From Bin55 sp965220235 (GTDB lineage: Bacteria; Pseudomonadota; Gammaproteobacteria; Pseudomonadales; Azotimanducaceae): 64,000 nt of DNA. The notes under the pieces were generated by a model that saw only the letters and a program-made list of their open reading frames with translations, had not been told where the DNA came from and searched no databases. A program made the position numbers and the translations under genes. The DNA is taken from assembly GCA_965220235.1 (NCBI GenBank), contig OZ244815.1:62001-126000 (forward strand). Direction: 5' to 3'. Positions 36,562 through 45,911 of this stretch are shown one piece after another (position 1 is the first letter of the stretch; every line of letters starts with the position of its first letter).

Positions 36562-38409
36562 GTGGAGGAAACCACACCCAAGATGAAACCTCGGCTGGAA
36601 CAGCCCTCACTTGCCGAAATGGTCGAACGAGCGCGAGATGGTGAACACGAAGCGTTTCGTGATCTCGTCTTGCGATTTCAAGACATGGCCGTTGGCTACG
36701 CATACTCGTTGTTGGGCGACTTTCATCTTGCAGAGGATGCAGCACAGGAGGCGTTTATCGCGGTTCGTTTTGAGCTCAAATCGTTGCGAACACCAACAGC
36801 TTTCGTACCTTGGTTACGTACCGTGGTGCGAAAGTACTGTGACCGTATCAGCCGACAGCGCCGGGTCGATGTTCCCTTAGAGGAGCAGGACGAACTTTGG
36901 GTATCCGATACGCCCACGCCGCTTGATGCGATGGAACATGGGGAAATTACGGAGCATGTGGGTCGAGCCATCGCCTCACTTCCGCAGAAACAGCGCGATG
37001 TTGTCACGCTGTACTACATTGGAGACCGGTCGAGTCGCCAAGTAGCGGAATTTCTCAACCTTCCGATCACGACCGTCAAAAAGCGCTTGCATGATGCGAA
37101 ACCCAAACTGAGAAGGAGTACGGCAAACTTGGCTAAACGATACTTGAATGATCACAAACCTTCACAAACTCAGGAGTTCAGCGACAGCGTGTTGCGATTT
37201 ACAGCCCCCGATCAAGAAAAGGATGCTCCTACGGTGTATAGCCTCTTCGAAGCTGAGGATCACCCAAGTAGTCACGAATGGCGAGCAGGACGGTTGTCAG
37301 ATAGCCATGTGGATTGGAACGCATCCCGAGTGGCGTTCATTCAGGAAGAGAACCAGGAGAAACTGGTTGCTGCACTTAGCGTCTATGACTTGACAATGCG
37401 GATAAGCAATGCCGAAGTACGCGTAGCAGGAATCAATGGGGACGTACTTGACGGAGATCTATCAGATTGGAGAGGGAACCTACTGGACCGAATCGCACGA
37501 GAAGCCCTTAAGTCGATGTCCGATGCGGGTTACGACTTGGTCGTGACGTTTGACGACGAATCATTTTGGATGCGACACGGCTTTGTGTTAGGTTGGCGTG
37601 CCTTGCAATGGCGAGTGAGTGTTGCGGATCTACTGGTCACTGATGTGCCAAAACTCGAACAGCTTGAAGCGACGCATCAAGACGAACTACCCGCAGTCTA
37701 CAACTCCTCAAGCGCAGGATTGACGGGAACGGTTCGCAGGCCGACATACCGTCGGAACAAGCATCCGGGTGAGTTCTCAACGTACGCCTGGCGAGGTGCG
37801 AACGGAAAGATCGCGGGATACGTAAGTGGAAGCGTAGGACCGGGTGAAGGAGTTTTTTGGGTCGATGAAGTCGCAGGAGATGCGGAGAAGTGCCTAGGCG
37901 TTTTGCGGTCAGTTGCGGACGCTGAGGATTGCACAGAGTTGTACTTTGATCGACTTCACTACAAAAGCGCGGTCGGGGTGAAGCTGCGGCAAATGGGCTC
38001 CTGCCGCTTGTTCTCGGGTGCTAGAGACGGAAGAGCTCGATGGTACGTTATGAGAATCGTCAACTTGAAATCTATGGTGACCGAGCTTGTGCCAGTGATC
38101 CGCGACCGGCTCATGGTCTCAGGTTACGCGGATTGGAAAGGATCTTTGTCGATTCGTCTCCAAGAGCAGGATATCTCGCAAGAGATAACTTTGGCCATCA
38201 AGGAAGGCGGGATACGGGTAATTGAAGGTGCTAGTGGACCAAACTCCATCAGCGGGGATCAATCGATCGCGCAGCTCTTGCTTGGTTGCGAAAGCGCTGA
38301 CGAAGTCGTATCGATAAATAGCATCGAAGTCGTTGGTTCAGACACGATCGATCTAATGTCGGTACTTTTTCCGCCTCAACATCCGCAGATGGAGAACCAA
38401 GCTCTCTAA
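36562..38409 (+). CDS. ECF-type RNA polymerase sigma factor fused to an Eis-like acetyltransferase/SCP2 module
   Basis: A 615-residue multidomain protein. Residues of about 20-90 are sigma region 2 (VERARDGEHEAFRDLVLRFQ, LGDFHLAEDAAQEAFIA). Residues of about 125-180 are region 4 (IASLPQKQRDVVTLYYIGD, then FLNLPITTVKKRLHDAKPKL). Residues of about 215-350 resemble a GNAT domain (RVAFIQEENQEKLVAALSVY, DWRGNLLDRIAREALKSM, WMRHGFVLGW); about 370-490 look like a second, degenerate GNAT; about 490-610 look like an SCP2-type lipid-binding domain (MRIVNLKSMVTELVPVIRD). The GNAT-GNAT-SCP2 order is that of Eis proteins. GTG 36562 start, with ATG 36583 as alternative. No anti-sigma gene adjoins. Confidence 0.8.
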   Translation: MEETTPKMKPRLEQPSLAEMVERARDGEHEAFRDLVLRFQDMAVGYAYSLLGDFHLAEDAAQEAFIAVRFELKSLRTPTAFVPWLRTVVRKYCDRISRQRRVDVPLEEQDELWVSDTPTPLDAMEHGEITEHVGRAIASLPQKQRDVVTLYYIGDRSSRQVAEFLNLPITTVKKRLHDAKPKLRRSTANLAKRYLNDHKPSQTQEFSDSVLRFTAPDQEKDAPTVYSLFEAEDHPSSHEWRAGRLSDSHVDWNASRVAFIQEENQEKLVAALSVYDLTMRISNAEVRVAGINGDVLDGDLSDWRGNLLDRIAREALKSMSDAGYDLVVTFDDESFWMRHGFVLGWRALQWRVSVADLLVTDVPKLEQLEATHQDELPAVYNSSSAGLTGTVRRPTYRRNKHPGEFSTYAWRGANGKIAGYVSGSVGPGEGVFWVDEVAGDAEKCLGVLRSVADAEDCTELYFDRLHYKSAVGVKLRQMGSCRLFSGARDGRARWYVMRIVNLKSMVTELVPVIRDRLMVSGYADWKGSLSIRLQEQDISQEITLAIKEGGIRVIEGASGPNSISGDQSIAQLLLGCESADEVVSINSIEVVGSDTIDLMSVLFPPQHPQMENQAL

Positions 38410-38670
38410 GTCCACGCCTTGTGCCTCTGGAAGCACCGTAAACTTGGAAATGGAATTGCGTCTAATGCGTTAGCGACACAACTCGCGATCAGTTTTAACC
38501 CACGGACCCATGTAGAGCAGTTACTCAAACGTCAGATTAGCCTTCGGGAGATTTCCCGATGGAAATTGCTGAAGAAACTCGAAGCCACTCCCTATTACTC
38601 CTGCATGTTCTAGCCGCTGAGAGGTGTCTATTCAAACCCGTGTAGTTTCGTATGATTAATGACTAGATTT

Positions 38671-38928
38671 ATGACCATAGCTAATCCGGTGGAACGAATA
38701 AACCTAACGCATGCAAAGTCGCATTTGAGCGAACTTCTGCACAAGGTTGAAGCGGGACAGGAGTTAATCATCACCAGACACGGTAAAGATGTCGTGCGCC
38801 TTTCACCCGCAAGGCAACCCAAGCAGCCGATACCACTCGCTGAGTTGGCTAAATTCCAAGCTTCGATGCCGCGCTTACGGCGACCGTCTGTTGAGTTGCT
38901 TCGTGAAATGCGTGATGAGGGGTACTAG
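38671..38928 (+). CDS. Phd/YefM (VapB-like) antitoxin
   Basis: An 85-residue antitoxin from ATG 38671 (an ATG at 38659 adds four residues). The Phd fold reads INLTHAKSHLSELLHKVEAG, then QELIITRHGKDVVRLSPARQ, the DNA-binding part. The C-terminal toxin-binding tail is Pro/Arg-rich and ends LLREMRDEGY. The PIN toxin starts 18 bases downstream. TATGAT at 38651-38656 may be the -10 of the pair. The 249 bases before it (38410-38658) hold only a small hairpin (TCGGGA/TCCCGA, 38544-38559). Confidence 0.88.
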   Translation: MTIANPVERINLTHAKSHLSELLHKVEAGQELIITRHGKDVVRLSPARQPKQPIPLAELAKFQASMPRLRRPSVELLREMRDEGY

Positions 38929-38946
38929 ACTCTTCAGAAATCCAAA

Positions 38947-39390
38947 GTGCGCTATTTCGACACCAGTTTTCTGATCCCTCTCGTCTTAGTAGAAAGTACG
39001 AGTGAATCAATCCGAACTTTCTTCACTAAAGCGAATGCAGATGATCTAGCTGTTAGTGACTGGACGCTAGTTGAATTCGCTTCGATGCTTGCTCGCGAAG
39101 TCCGTATGGGCGGATTGCAGGCCGATGCGGCACAAAACGCAATTGCGCGATTTGAATCTTTAGTACAAGCGTCTTTTGACGTGCTGTTACCGAACCACGA
39201 CGACTTCGATCGGGCTCGGCATTGGCTCGGGCTATTCGACGCAAGTTTGAAAGCGCCGGACGCTCTGCATCTTGCAATAGCACGTAACCGAAACGCCACA
39301 TCAATCTACACTCTTGATAGAGCGATGATCGTCGCGGGAAGATCGCTAGGTTTACCTACTGGTGCAGGATCTGTCGCAGGTTTTGATTAA
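38947..39390 (+). CDS. vapC: VapC-type PIN-domain ribonuclease toxin
   Basis: A 147-residue PIN nuclease with a GTG start. The acidic active-site residues are in place: Asp5 (MRYFDTSFLIPL), Glu in DWTLVEFASML, Asp in KAPDALHLAIA and Asp in IYTLDRAMI. Such toxins cut tRNA or rRNA when freed from the antitoxin. It forms a type II toxin-antitoxin pair with the Phd-like gene upstream. Confidence 0.9.
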   Translation: MRYFDTSFLIPLVLVESTSESIRTFFTKANADDLAVSDWTLVEFASMLAREVRMGGLQADAAQNAIARFESLVQASFDVLLPNHDDFDRARHWLGLFDASLKAPDALHLAIARNRNATSIYTLDRAMIVAGRSLGLPTGAGSVAGFD

Positions 39391-39516
39391 AACAGAAGAG
39401 GTTGTCGAATAGTCGATCAGCGTTGAAATGCGCACGGCGCAAACGCTAAGCGTTAACACTCGAATTGTCGACCGCTCGTCTGAGTCATCTTTGGCGTTCA
39501 TTCGCTTCTTTATACG

Positions 39517-39930
39517 TCAGTCTGGAGTTGGTTTTTGCCGATTTTGTTTTGCTTTGGATTGGTGTCGTTTCAAATTCAATCGCTTGCGCTTTGAGGCGAC
39601 AGTAGGTTTCGTCGGAACTCGTGCTTTAGGCGTTTGTGATGCTTCTTCGAGTAATCCGAGCAGTTGATTCCATGCTGCTATGCGATTCCGCCACTGACTC
39701 CGTTGGCTGGAGGATCGTATTACGATCTCTCGATCGTTGGCATTGCTGACTAATGCCATATCCAACATTCTCTGACGAATTTCCGGCTTCACATGAAGCG
39801 CGTCAACCGACACGCGCAAGGACACGGCGGTTGCGACTTTGTTGACATGTTGTCCACCAGGTCCTCTTGCTGGCGTAAATTGCCACGAAAGCGCGTTGGT
39901 TGGGATGGCGGGGTGTGAAGGAAAGTACAA
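39517..39930 (-). CDS. arfB: Alternative ribosome-rescue factor B (peptidyl-tRNA hydrolase, YaeJ family)
   Basis: A 137-residue ribosome-rescue protein. The catalytic GGQ is in ARGPGGQHVNKVATAVSLR. The C-terminal basic tail that enters the empty mRNA channel is present (KPTVASKRKRLNLKRHQS). It hydrolyses peptidyl-tRNA on stalled ribosomes. TTG 39930 is the likely start. It is 45 bases downstream of the lipoprotein gene on the same strand. Confidence 0.93.
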   Translation of the reverse strand: MYFPSHPAIPTNALSWQFTPARGPGGQHVNKVATAVSLRVSVDALHVKPEIRQRMLDMALVSNANDREIVIRSSSQRSQWRNRIAAWNQLLGLLEEASQTPKARVPTKPTVASKRKRLNLKRHQSKAKQNRQKPTPD

Positions 39931-39975
39931 GGGTGCGAAACGATCACTTTAGGGCAAATCGTAAGACTGAATTAC

Positions 39976-42627
39976 CTACTCGTCTAAGGGATGGTCGCGC
40001 AATTGGAACTTCATGATATCGCCACGTCCCGTGTCTTCAATGAGCTTAAGCACACTGGTGTTGTTGCTCGCCCACAACGCTCGCCCTTTCCAACCAGCGT
40101 CCGGGTCGTCGATTCGTCCATCCAAACCTCGCTGATAGAACCCGAGCGGGTACGGTACGCGGATGGTTATCACCTGACCTGATTCCGGTATAAGGGCTAA
40201 GAGAGAGTCCGAATTCGTGCCGTTTGCGATTGGCACATTGTGCCCTAACCCGAAGACGTTATCTTGGTCAACCCAAATGTAGTAGTGAAAGTCGGCGCTA
40301 CCACCTGTCTGAGCGTTCGCGAAGTTGGGTCCCGGAGTCGGATACAACGTCCACCCTTCGGGACAGTGGTGACCCGTGGCTTCTGGTCCGTTGAGTACCG
40401 TGCACTTGGATCGATCGAAACTAGCGATGTGACCACTGCCGCTGAGAGCGGTCCACAGTAATCCGTTGTCGTCGATGTCGATGCCGCGAGGGCTAAACCC
40501 CCAATCTTCTGGTGGAACACCCGAACCATCGTACGGAGGGTGATATTTCTCGGTCAAGCATGTTTCAGGATCGAGACGGAGAATCTGTCCCGGCACACGA
40601 TTGGGGTAGGGTTGAGTAAACCAGACGGATCCATCGATTGGATTCGGAATGATCCCGTACGCAAACCCATACTGCTGGGCATCTTTGGTGGGATCTAGTG
40701 GCTGGAACGGACCGGTGTATTCGCCAAGCTCGCCATCACCGTTGTGATCTAACACGACCGGACACCAACCCTGCGAGTCTCGGGCGGCGTTCGGGTCGTC
40801 GTTCGCGCGAAGTTCGAGGTATTTCTCGGTGTCGAGCCAGCCAATGACATAGAAATCGCCACTTGTCCAAAGACGATTGCCGTTGCCAACCTCTTCGAAT
40901 TGAAGGTGGTGGGTCGCGTAACACGTATCGATCGACTGAGTCTCTTGATTATTGAGGTCATAGAAAGCAAGTTGCCGCCCACTCTCGCTAATGGGGAAAC
41001 GTCGTACGGATTCGTTCGGGGAATCGGGATCAAAACACCAATTCGGGTTCTGGTCCTGCCTTACCGATGACGTGGTCCAGAGAATTCCTATCTCGTCCAG
41101 CATTGGATTGTGGATGTTCCATGCGTTGCCATTCCGTGCGAGGTTGTCCATGAATAAATCTTGGGTTTGATTGTTCTCTGGATTGGTCGCAGGCATCTTC
41201 GCATGTGACTGCGAAACTCCGAATACGCGCCCGTAGCTATATCGCTCAAGGTCAGGATGGCGCTTGTCGGTGGAAATGTTGTCGTGTACGAAAACGCCAG
41301 GGTCTACCCAGGTCCATTGACTGATGACGATGTTCTGCTCGGGATATTCAGATGGTCTTGGTGGTGTCGGCGGCACCTCGCCTGCATTGATGCGGTCGGT
41401 CCAATCTGTGAACACGTCAAGTGAGCGTTGACGCCCCATGGCGTTCATCTGGTTGTTCATCTGTTCGCCGAGCCGAATGCGCTCGTCCCAACCGGCGCGT
41501 GTACTCGCATAGTTCGCATCTTCGGGGAACACCCGCGTGAAGACGTGCCCCATTTGATGACAGAGCTGGCAACGATCTTTTGCACCGTCCACCCAATCGC
41601 CTTGGTATTCCATTTGGTTACCCAGTCCGTTTGAACCTGTCCCCGGGAACTCGGAAGGATCAGGGAGAGTCAGCATCGACAACCAATAGTTTGCGGGAAA
41701 TGACTGGGCAGCTGCTTGAGGTGTCGGAGCGATAGAGATTTCGAAGTCGACCACATGCTCGCTTCGTGCCCAATACATATCCGAGTCTTCTATTCCATAC
41801 CCGCGCAGCCAGACTTGATACGCCGCGTCTCTCGGTACATCGGGGATCACGAAGCGCCCATCATCGGCGGTGACCACGATCTTGCGGAATGGCGTTGGCG
41901 TGTTTGTTGTTTGCGCGATCACCCAAAGACCTCCGGGATCGCCGTCTGTGACCGTTACCGAGCCATCGATATCGTCAGATGGTGTTGTGCTTGGCGCAAT
42001 CGTCCACTCGTAAGTTACTGGGTCGCTGACATTCCCTGCGGAATCTGCCGCGGTGACACTGATCGAGTGGTCCCCTTGCACAATCCCTGGGAGAATCCAA
42101 GGATTTCCGCAACTCTGTGCTTCCAAGTCGTCACGCTGGCATTCAAGAGATGCGCCTTCTTCCGACGCCACAAAATGAAAGATGGATCGATTGGACGGGG
42201 TTGTCGCGAGCGGTCGGCTCACTAGTCGCAATGTAGGCGCGGTGAGGTCAACGTGCCACGTGACCGTAGCCCATGTGGCATCGGTATTACCCGCCGCGTC
42301 GGTGGCTCGCACGCGAAACGTGTGCTCTCCTTCACTAAGGTCAGATTCGGTATGAGGGGAGGTGCAACTAGCGATAGCGCCACCGTCCAATTGACACTCG
42401 AAGGTTGACCCCGCTTCGTTGCTGGCGAACAGGAATTCGGCAGTAGTCTCGTTCGTCGCGGAAGGTGGAACGCTTGTAAGGCTCGTTGCGGGAGGTATAG
42501 TGTCGATCGTCGGACCGGGCGCAGGGGGTGGTGTCGTTGGACCAGAGCCACCTCCGCCACCGCAGCCGCCGGAAAGAACAGCCGTTGCGAGCGCAAAAGA
42601 GGAGAGTCGAGTGTTAATTGCGATCAT
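39976..42627 (-). CDS. Large lipoprotein: Ig-like repeats, CxxCH haem site and beta-propeller
   Basis: An 883-residue exported protein. AGGGGGT precedes ATG 42627. The signal ends in a lipobox-like LSGGC (Cys22) followed by a Gly run and a Pro-rich linker. Two related Ig-like repeats follow (to about 210; TFECQLDGG and SLECQRDDL mark them). A carboxypeptidase-regulatory-like domain comes next (GLWVIAQTTNTPTPFRKIVV). A single haem c motif, C353-Q-L-C-H357, lies mid-protein. The C-terminal half resembles streptogramin lyase/NHL propellers (SVWFTQPYPNRVPGQILRLD, GIDIDDNGLLWTALSG). It may be an outer-surface electron-transfer or sensor protein; the function is unknown. Confidence 0.75.
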   Translation of the reverse strand: MIAINTRLSSFALATAVLSGGCGGGGGSGPTTPPPAPGPTIDTIPPATSLTSVPPSATNETTAEFLFASNEAGSTFECQLDGGAIASCTSPHTESDLSEGEHTFRVRATDAAGNTDATWATVTWHVDLTAPTLRLVSRPLATTPSNRSIFHFVASEEGASLECQRDDLEAQSCGNPWILPGIVQGDHSISVTAADSAGNVSDPVTYEWTIAPSTTPSDDIDGSVTVTDGDPGGLWVIAQTTNTPTPFRKIVVTADDGRFVIPDVPRDAAYQVWLRGYGIEDSDMYWARSEHVVDFEISIAPTPQAAAQSFPANYWLSMLTLPDPSEFPGTGSNGLGNQMEYQGDWVDGAKDRCQLCHQMGHVFTRVFPEDANYASTRAGWDERIRLGEQMNNQMNAMGRQRSLDVFTDWTDRINAGEVPPTPPRPSEYPEQNIVISQWTWVDPGVFVHDNISTDKRHPDLERYSYGRVFGVSQSHAKMPATNPENNQTQDLFMDNLARNGNAWNIHNPMLDEIGILWTTSSVRQDQNPNWCFDPDSPNESVRRFPISESGRQLAFYDLNNQETQSIDTCYATHHLQFEEVGNGNRLWTSGDFYVIGWLDTEKYLELRANDDPNAARDSQGWCPVVLDHNGDGELGEYTGPFQPLDPTKDAQQYGFAYGIIPNPIDGSVWFTQPYPNRVPGQILRLDPETCLTEKYHPPYDGSGVPPEDWGFSPRGIDIDDNGLLWTALSGSGHIASFDRSKCTVLNGPEATGHHCPEGWTLYPTPGPNFANAQTGGSADFHYYIWVDQDNVFGLGHNVPIANGTNSDSLLALIPESGQVITIRVPYPLGFYQRGLDGRIDDPDAGWKGRALWASNNTSVLKLIEDTGRGDIMKFQLRDHPLDE

Positions 42628-42857
42628 CAGATACCCCCTATCTGAACTCGCATTTGCACTTATTAAGTTATACGAGTCAGGACATATGGTTCAGTCATTA
42701 GCCCATCATTGAATCCAGGTCGCGACTTTGTAGGTTGAGCAATGAACGGCGGAAGGGAGGGCTTCACCGCCACAGAAGGTTGACCGAAATAGAACGTCAA
42801 GCACGAGACTAGAGGGCGATACGTAGGATCTCCGGTGCCCTGCTATTCATACGTGGG

Positions 42858-43832
42858 TTAGGAATATGTGGTAGTAGGTCTCGCCTCTAAGAGCAGTTTG
42901 GTGTAGTTGTTGAATCTACGATGAGCAAGCGCTCCTTGGTGCAACGCGTCACGAACAGCACAGTCAGGTTCCGCATTGTGCTGGCAATCGTTGAAGCGGC
43001 ACTGGGCAGCCAATTCTGTAATGTCGCCGAATACCATCGCTACAGCATCCACGCCATCCAGGATGCCTAGTTCTCGCACACCTGGATTGTCGACCAAGAT
43101 TGCGCCTGAAGGAAGTTGGATCAGCGTGCGGCGGGTGGTGGTGTGGCGGCCTTTGGCGTCTTGATCGCGAACGGTTTGAGTCGCTTGAAGTTCCTTTCCG
43201 AGCAGCGTGTTAATTAAGGTGGACTTTCCAACGCCCGAAGAACCGAGGAGCGCCGTTGTTTCACCAGAATGCAGAAGGGAGGCGAGTCCTTGACAAGAAC
43301 CAGCGTCTCGAGCGTCTACTTCATGCACCTGAGGTAGTAGAGGAATTTGGTGAAGTCGATTTAGAAAGAGATCTAAGTCCGAACACTGATCGATCTTGGT
43401 GAGGACGATTTCGGCTGCCACGTTGCTTTGCGAAGCTAGCACGAGACCTCGTTCCAATCGAGACTCGTTGAAATTCTGATTTGCGGATACAACTAGAAAG
43501 ATACGTTCGAAGTTCGCGAGCATCACTTGCGAACGGTGGTCGTGTCCACTCCGACGGCGTTGCAGTTCGTTTTTTCGTTCCAACAACTTCACCGGATCGT
43601 GCGTCGATGCCTCACACAGTAGCCAGTCGCCAGTCGTAGGTCGTTCGTCGAGTTGAGGCGCATCACGAATCCGTACGCTTTTCCTTAGAGTGACCGATTG
43701 GATCTCAAAGGATTGACGACTAACGGCGACCACACGGGCAGGCTCGAGAGATGCGGCATCTTCTGCAACCTGAGTGTTAAAGAACGCGGACCAGCCCAAG
43801 GAAGTTAGTCCTTCGGAATACCCGTTTGTCAT
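42858..43832 (-). CDS. rsgA: Ribosome small subunit biogenesis GTPase RsgA
   Basis: A 324-residue circularly permuted GTPase that aids 30S maturation. The motif order is G4 (LTKID), G1 (GSSGVGKSTLIN), then G3 (DNPGVRELG). The C-terminal zinc knuckle is CRFNDCQHNAEPDC. An N-terminal OB-fold domain precedes. The 230 bases after it (42628-42857) carry the upstream region of the lipoprotein gene. Confidence 0.95.
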   Translation of the reverse strand: MTNGYSEGLTSLGWSAFFNTQVAEDAASLEPARVVAVSRQSFEIQSVTLRKSVRIRDAPQLDERPTTGDWLLCEASTHDPVKLLERKNELQRRRSGHDHRSQVMLANFERIFLVVSANQNFNESRLERGLVLASQSNVAAEIVLTKIDQCSDLDLFLNRLHQIPLLPQVHEVDARDAGSCQGLASLLHSGETTALLGSSGVGKSTLINTLLGKELQATQTVRDQDAKGRHTTTRRTLIQLPSGAILVDNPGVRELGILDGVDAVAMVFGDITELAAQCRFNDCQHNAEPDCAVRDALHQGALAHRRFNNYTKLLLEARPTTTYS

Positions 43833-43918
43833 GTCATTACCGCGATTTCAGATGTGCTTGGTTTCATGCCGTGAATACCATAGGCGCCGCAATTACATAA
43901 ACAAAGAAAGGAAATCGC

Positions 43919-44992
43919 ATGCCTGCAATTCCCAAAGGTGGTACCGTCGCAGTAACGGGTTCTGCTGGATTTATTGGTAGCTGGGTCGTACGCCTGTTAC
44001 TTGACAAGGGTTACCGCGTCCGAGCCTGTGTTCGTGATGTCAATGACGACAACCGCTGCGCGTTTTTGCGCAACATGCCAGCATATGCATCAGGTCGCTT
44101 GACGTTGCATTCTGCCAATTTAGACGAACCGGGGGTATTTGACGACATTTTCGCTGGTTGTCATGGTGTCGCACACGTCTCTCATGTAAGTAATTACAGC
44201 GACCAAGAGTACGTAAAGATGGTCTGCGATCACATGATCGAGAGCGTCAATAAATCGCGCACTGTCGGAAGAGTCGTGGTCACATCAAGTATCGCAGCCG
44301 TAATCTCTGAGATGGACCTCAATGAGATTGAGCGACGACCGACGCTCTATGAAGATCGTTATCCGGATGAATTGAACCCTCGGCGCACCTTTGATCGTCA
44401 AGGCTACTCAATGGGTAAGGTACTCGCACAACGTTCCTTCTCCGATGCGGCAGAAGAGAATGGAGAATGGGATGCGATCACGGTCTGTCCAGCAGATAAC
44501 GTTGGACCCATCCAGTCCGCGCATCAGAAGGATATGGGTCCGTGGCAGCACAATATCGAGATGATGCTCACGGGGGAGTACTTTCAAAACGGTGTATACC
44601 GACCGTGGATGACGGTGGATGTACGCGACGACGCTCTGTGTCACATCGGCGTACTTGAAAGCGTGTTCGTTAAGAACGGTGAACGCTATATCGCTTGGTC
44701 GACAGATACTCCGAAGGTTGAAGAAATCTGCGCCATGATCGACGAGATCTTGCCTGAAATTGGGCACGCGACCCCAGAGGTCACCGATAACCATCCGGAA
44801 CGGCATCAAGCTCGCGAGGCGGAATTCCGAGGGATATGGGCTAAAGCCGATCTGCGGAATGATCGGATTCGCGACCTGATCGGAATCGAGTTTCGACCGT
44901 TCGAGGTATCGCTACGTGACTGCGTCGAGTCGCTTTTAACCGTCGCAAAGGTAAAACCGGTTTTGCGTGAAGGGTTTAGTCACTACGTTTAG
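43919..44992 (+). CDS. NAD(P)-dependent extended short-chain dehydrogenase/epimerase
   Basis: A 357-residue extended SDR of the dihydroflavonol reductase-like type. The Rossmann motif is TGSAGFIGSW (13-22), and the catalytic pair is Y163-x3-K167 in YSMGKVLAQ, with VVVTSSIAAV holding the Ser. The cofactor loop ACVRDVNDDNR suggests NADP(H). AAGGA precedes ATG 43919. The substrate is unknown. A strong hairpin follows it, before a PhyH-family gene that may share the transcript. Confidence 0.85.
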   Translation: MPAIPKGGTVAVTGSAGFIGSWVVRLLLDKGYRVRACVRDVNDDNRCAFLRNMPAYASGRLTLHSANLDEPGVFDDIFAGCHGVAHVSHVSNYSDQEYVKMVCDHMIESVNKSRTVGRVVVTSSIAAVISEMDLNEIERRPTLYEDRYPDELNPRRTFDRQGYSMGKVLAQRSFSDAAEENGEWDAITVCPADNVGPIQSAHQKDMGPWQHNIEMMLTGEYFQNGVYRPWMTVDVRDDALCHIGVLESVFVKNGERYIAWSTDTPKVEEICAMIDEILPEIGHATPEVTDNHPERHQAREAEFRGIWAKADLRNDRIRDLIGIEFRPFEVSLRDCVESLLTVAKVKPVLREGFSHYV

Positions 44993-45027
44993 ACTATGCG
45001 TCGTAGGACGTAGATGACTGGAATAGG

Positions 45028-45052
45028 CACCCGTTGCGCTAAGCAACGGGTG
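45028..45052 (+). promoter_or_regulatory. Strong 10-bp hairpin just before a PhyH-family gene
   Basis: CACCCGTTGC and GCAACGGGTG form a perfect 10-base stem with a 5-base loop. The 3' arm ends 8 bases before ATG 45061 and covers the place where a ribosome-binding site would lie (GGGTGG). It may attenuate or block translation, or end the SDR transcript, though no T run follows. Confidence 0.5.
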
Positions 45053-45060
45053 GTCTTCGC

Positions 45061-45888
45061 ATGAGTGCACACCTTAGCTCAGACGCGATAAAGAGCTTCG
45101 ATCAAAACGGGTTTTATTCGCCTATTCGCGTCTATAGTGAAGCGGAAACCGCGGAGCTAAGACGGCAGTTTGAGGCGGTTGAGACCCACTTCGGCCATAA
45201 ACAAGCAAAGCGCCATATCACCGATCTGCATTTGATTGCAGAGTGGGCATGGGACGTGGTGCACGATCCCCGCATAGTCGATCCTATTACGGACGTATTG
45301 GGTCCGAACGTACTACTATGGTCGCTCAACTGGTTCATTAAAGAACCCCTTGATCAGAAGTTTGTGAGCTATCATCAAGATGCGACGTATTGGGGACTGG
45401 AACCTCATGATGTTGCAACTGCTTGGGTGGCGCTATCGGACGCATCAGAGGCGACCGGACCAATGAAATTCGTGCCAGGTAGCCATTTGGAGGAAGTCCG
45501 GGATCACGACGATACGTTTGGAAAGGACAACCTGCTGTCGCGGGGGCAAGTCATTGACGGCGACATCGACGAGGAAACGGTGGTGCTTTCGCCACTCAGT
45601 GCAGGGGAAATGTCGTTACATCACGTGCGTCTGATACATGGTTCAACGCCGAATCAGACCACCGATCGACGAATTGGTATGGTATTGAGGTATTGTGCGA
45701 CACATGTAACCCAAACCAAGGTTCGCGATACGGCGGTTCTAGTCCATGGGGAAGATAACTTCGGCAACTTCGATTTGCTGCCAAAACCAGAGACAGAATT
45801 CGGCGAAGTCGAGCTTGCGCGACAGCACGATGCCGTAAGCCGAATGCAGCGAGCACTACACTCGAAAGACTACGAAGATCAAAACTAG
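45061..45888 (+). CDS. Phytanoyl-CoA dioxygenase (PhyH) family protein
   Basis: A 275-residue Fe(II)/2-oxoglutarate oxygenase. The metal triad fits His105-x-Asp107 (YHQDATYW) and His193 (LIHGSTPN); Arg of TTDRRIGM is the 2-oxoglutarate ligand. Substrates in the family range from fatty acyl-CoA to natural products. It follows the SDR by 68 bases and faces a second PhyH gene on the other strand. Confidence 0.88.
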   Translation: MSAHLSSDAIKSFDQNGFYSPIRVYSEAETAELRRQFEAVETHFGHKQAKRHITDLHLIAEWAWDVVHDPRIVDPITDVLGPNVLLWSLNWFIKEPLDQKFVSYHQDATYWGLEPHDVATAWVALSDASEATGPMKFVPGSHLEEVRDHDDTFGKDNLLSRGQVIDGDIDEETVVLSPLSAGEMSLHHVRLIHGSTPNQTTDRRIGMVLRYCATHVTQTKVRDTAVLVHGEDNFGNFDLLPKPETEFGEVELARQHDAVSRMQRALHSKDYEDQN

Positions 45889-45911
45889 AACGTATTAGGG
45901 TTGATGTTCGT

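Noticed and set aside
38419..38613. 64-codon frame before the Phd antitoxin
   Set aside because: Composition is not convincing and no start signal or homology pattern is visible; could be real but I cannot support it.
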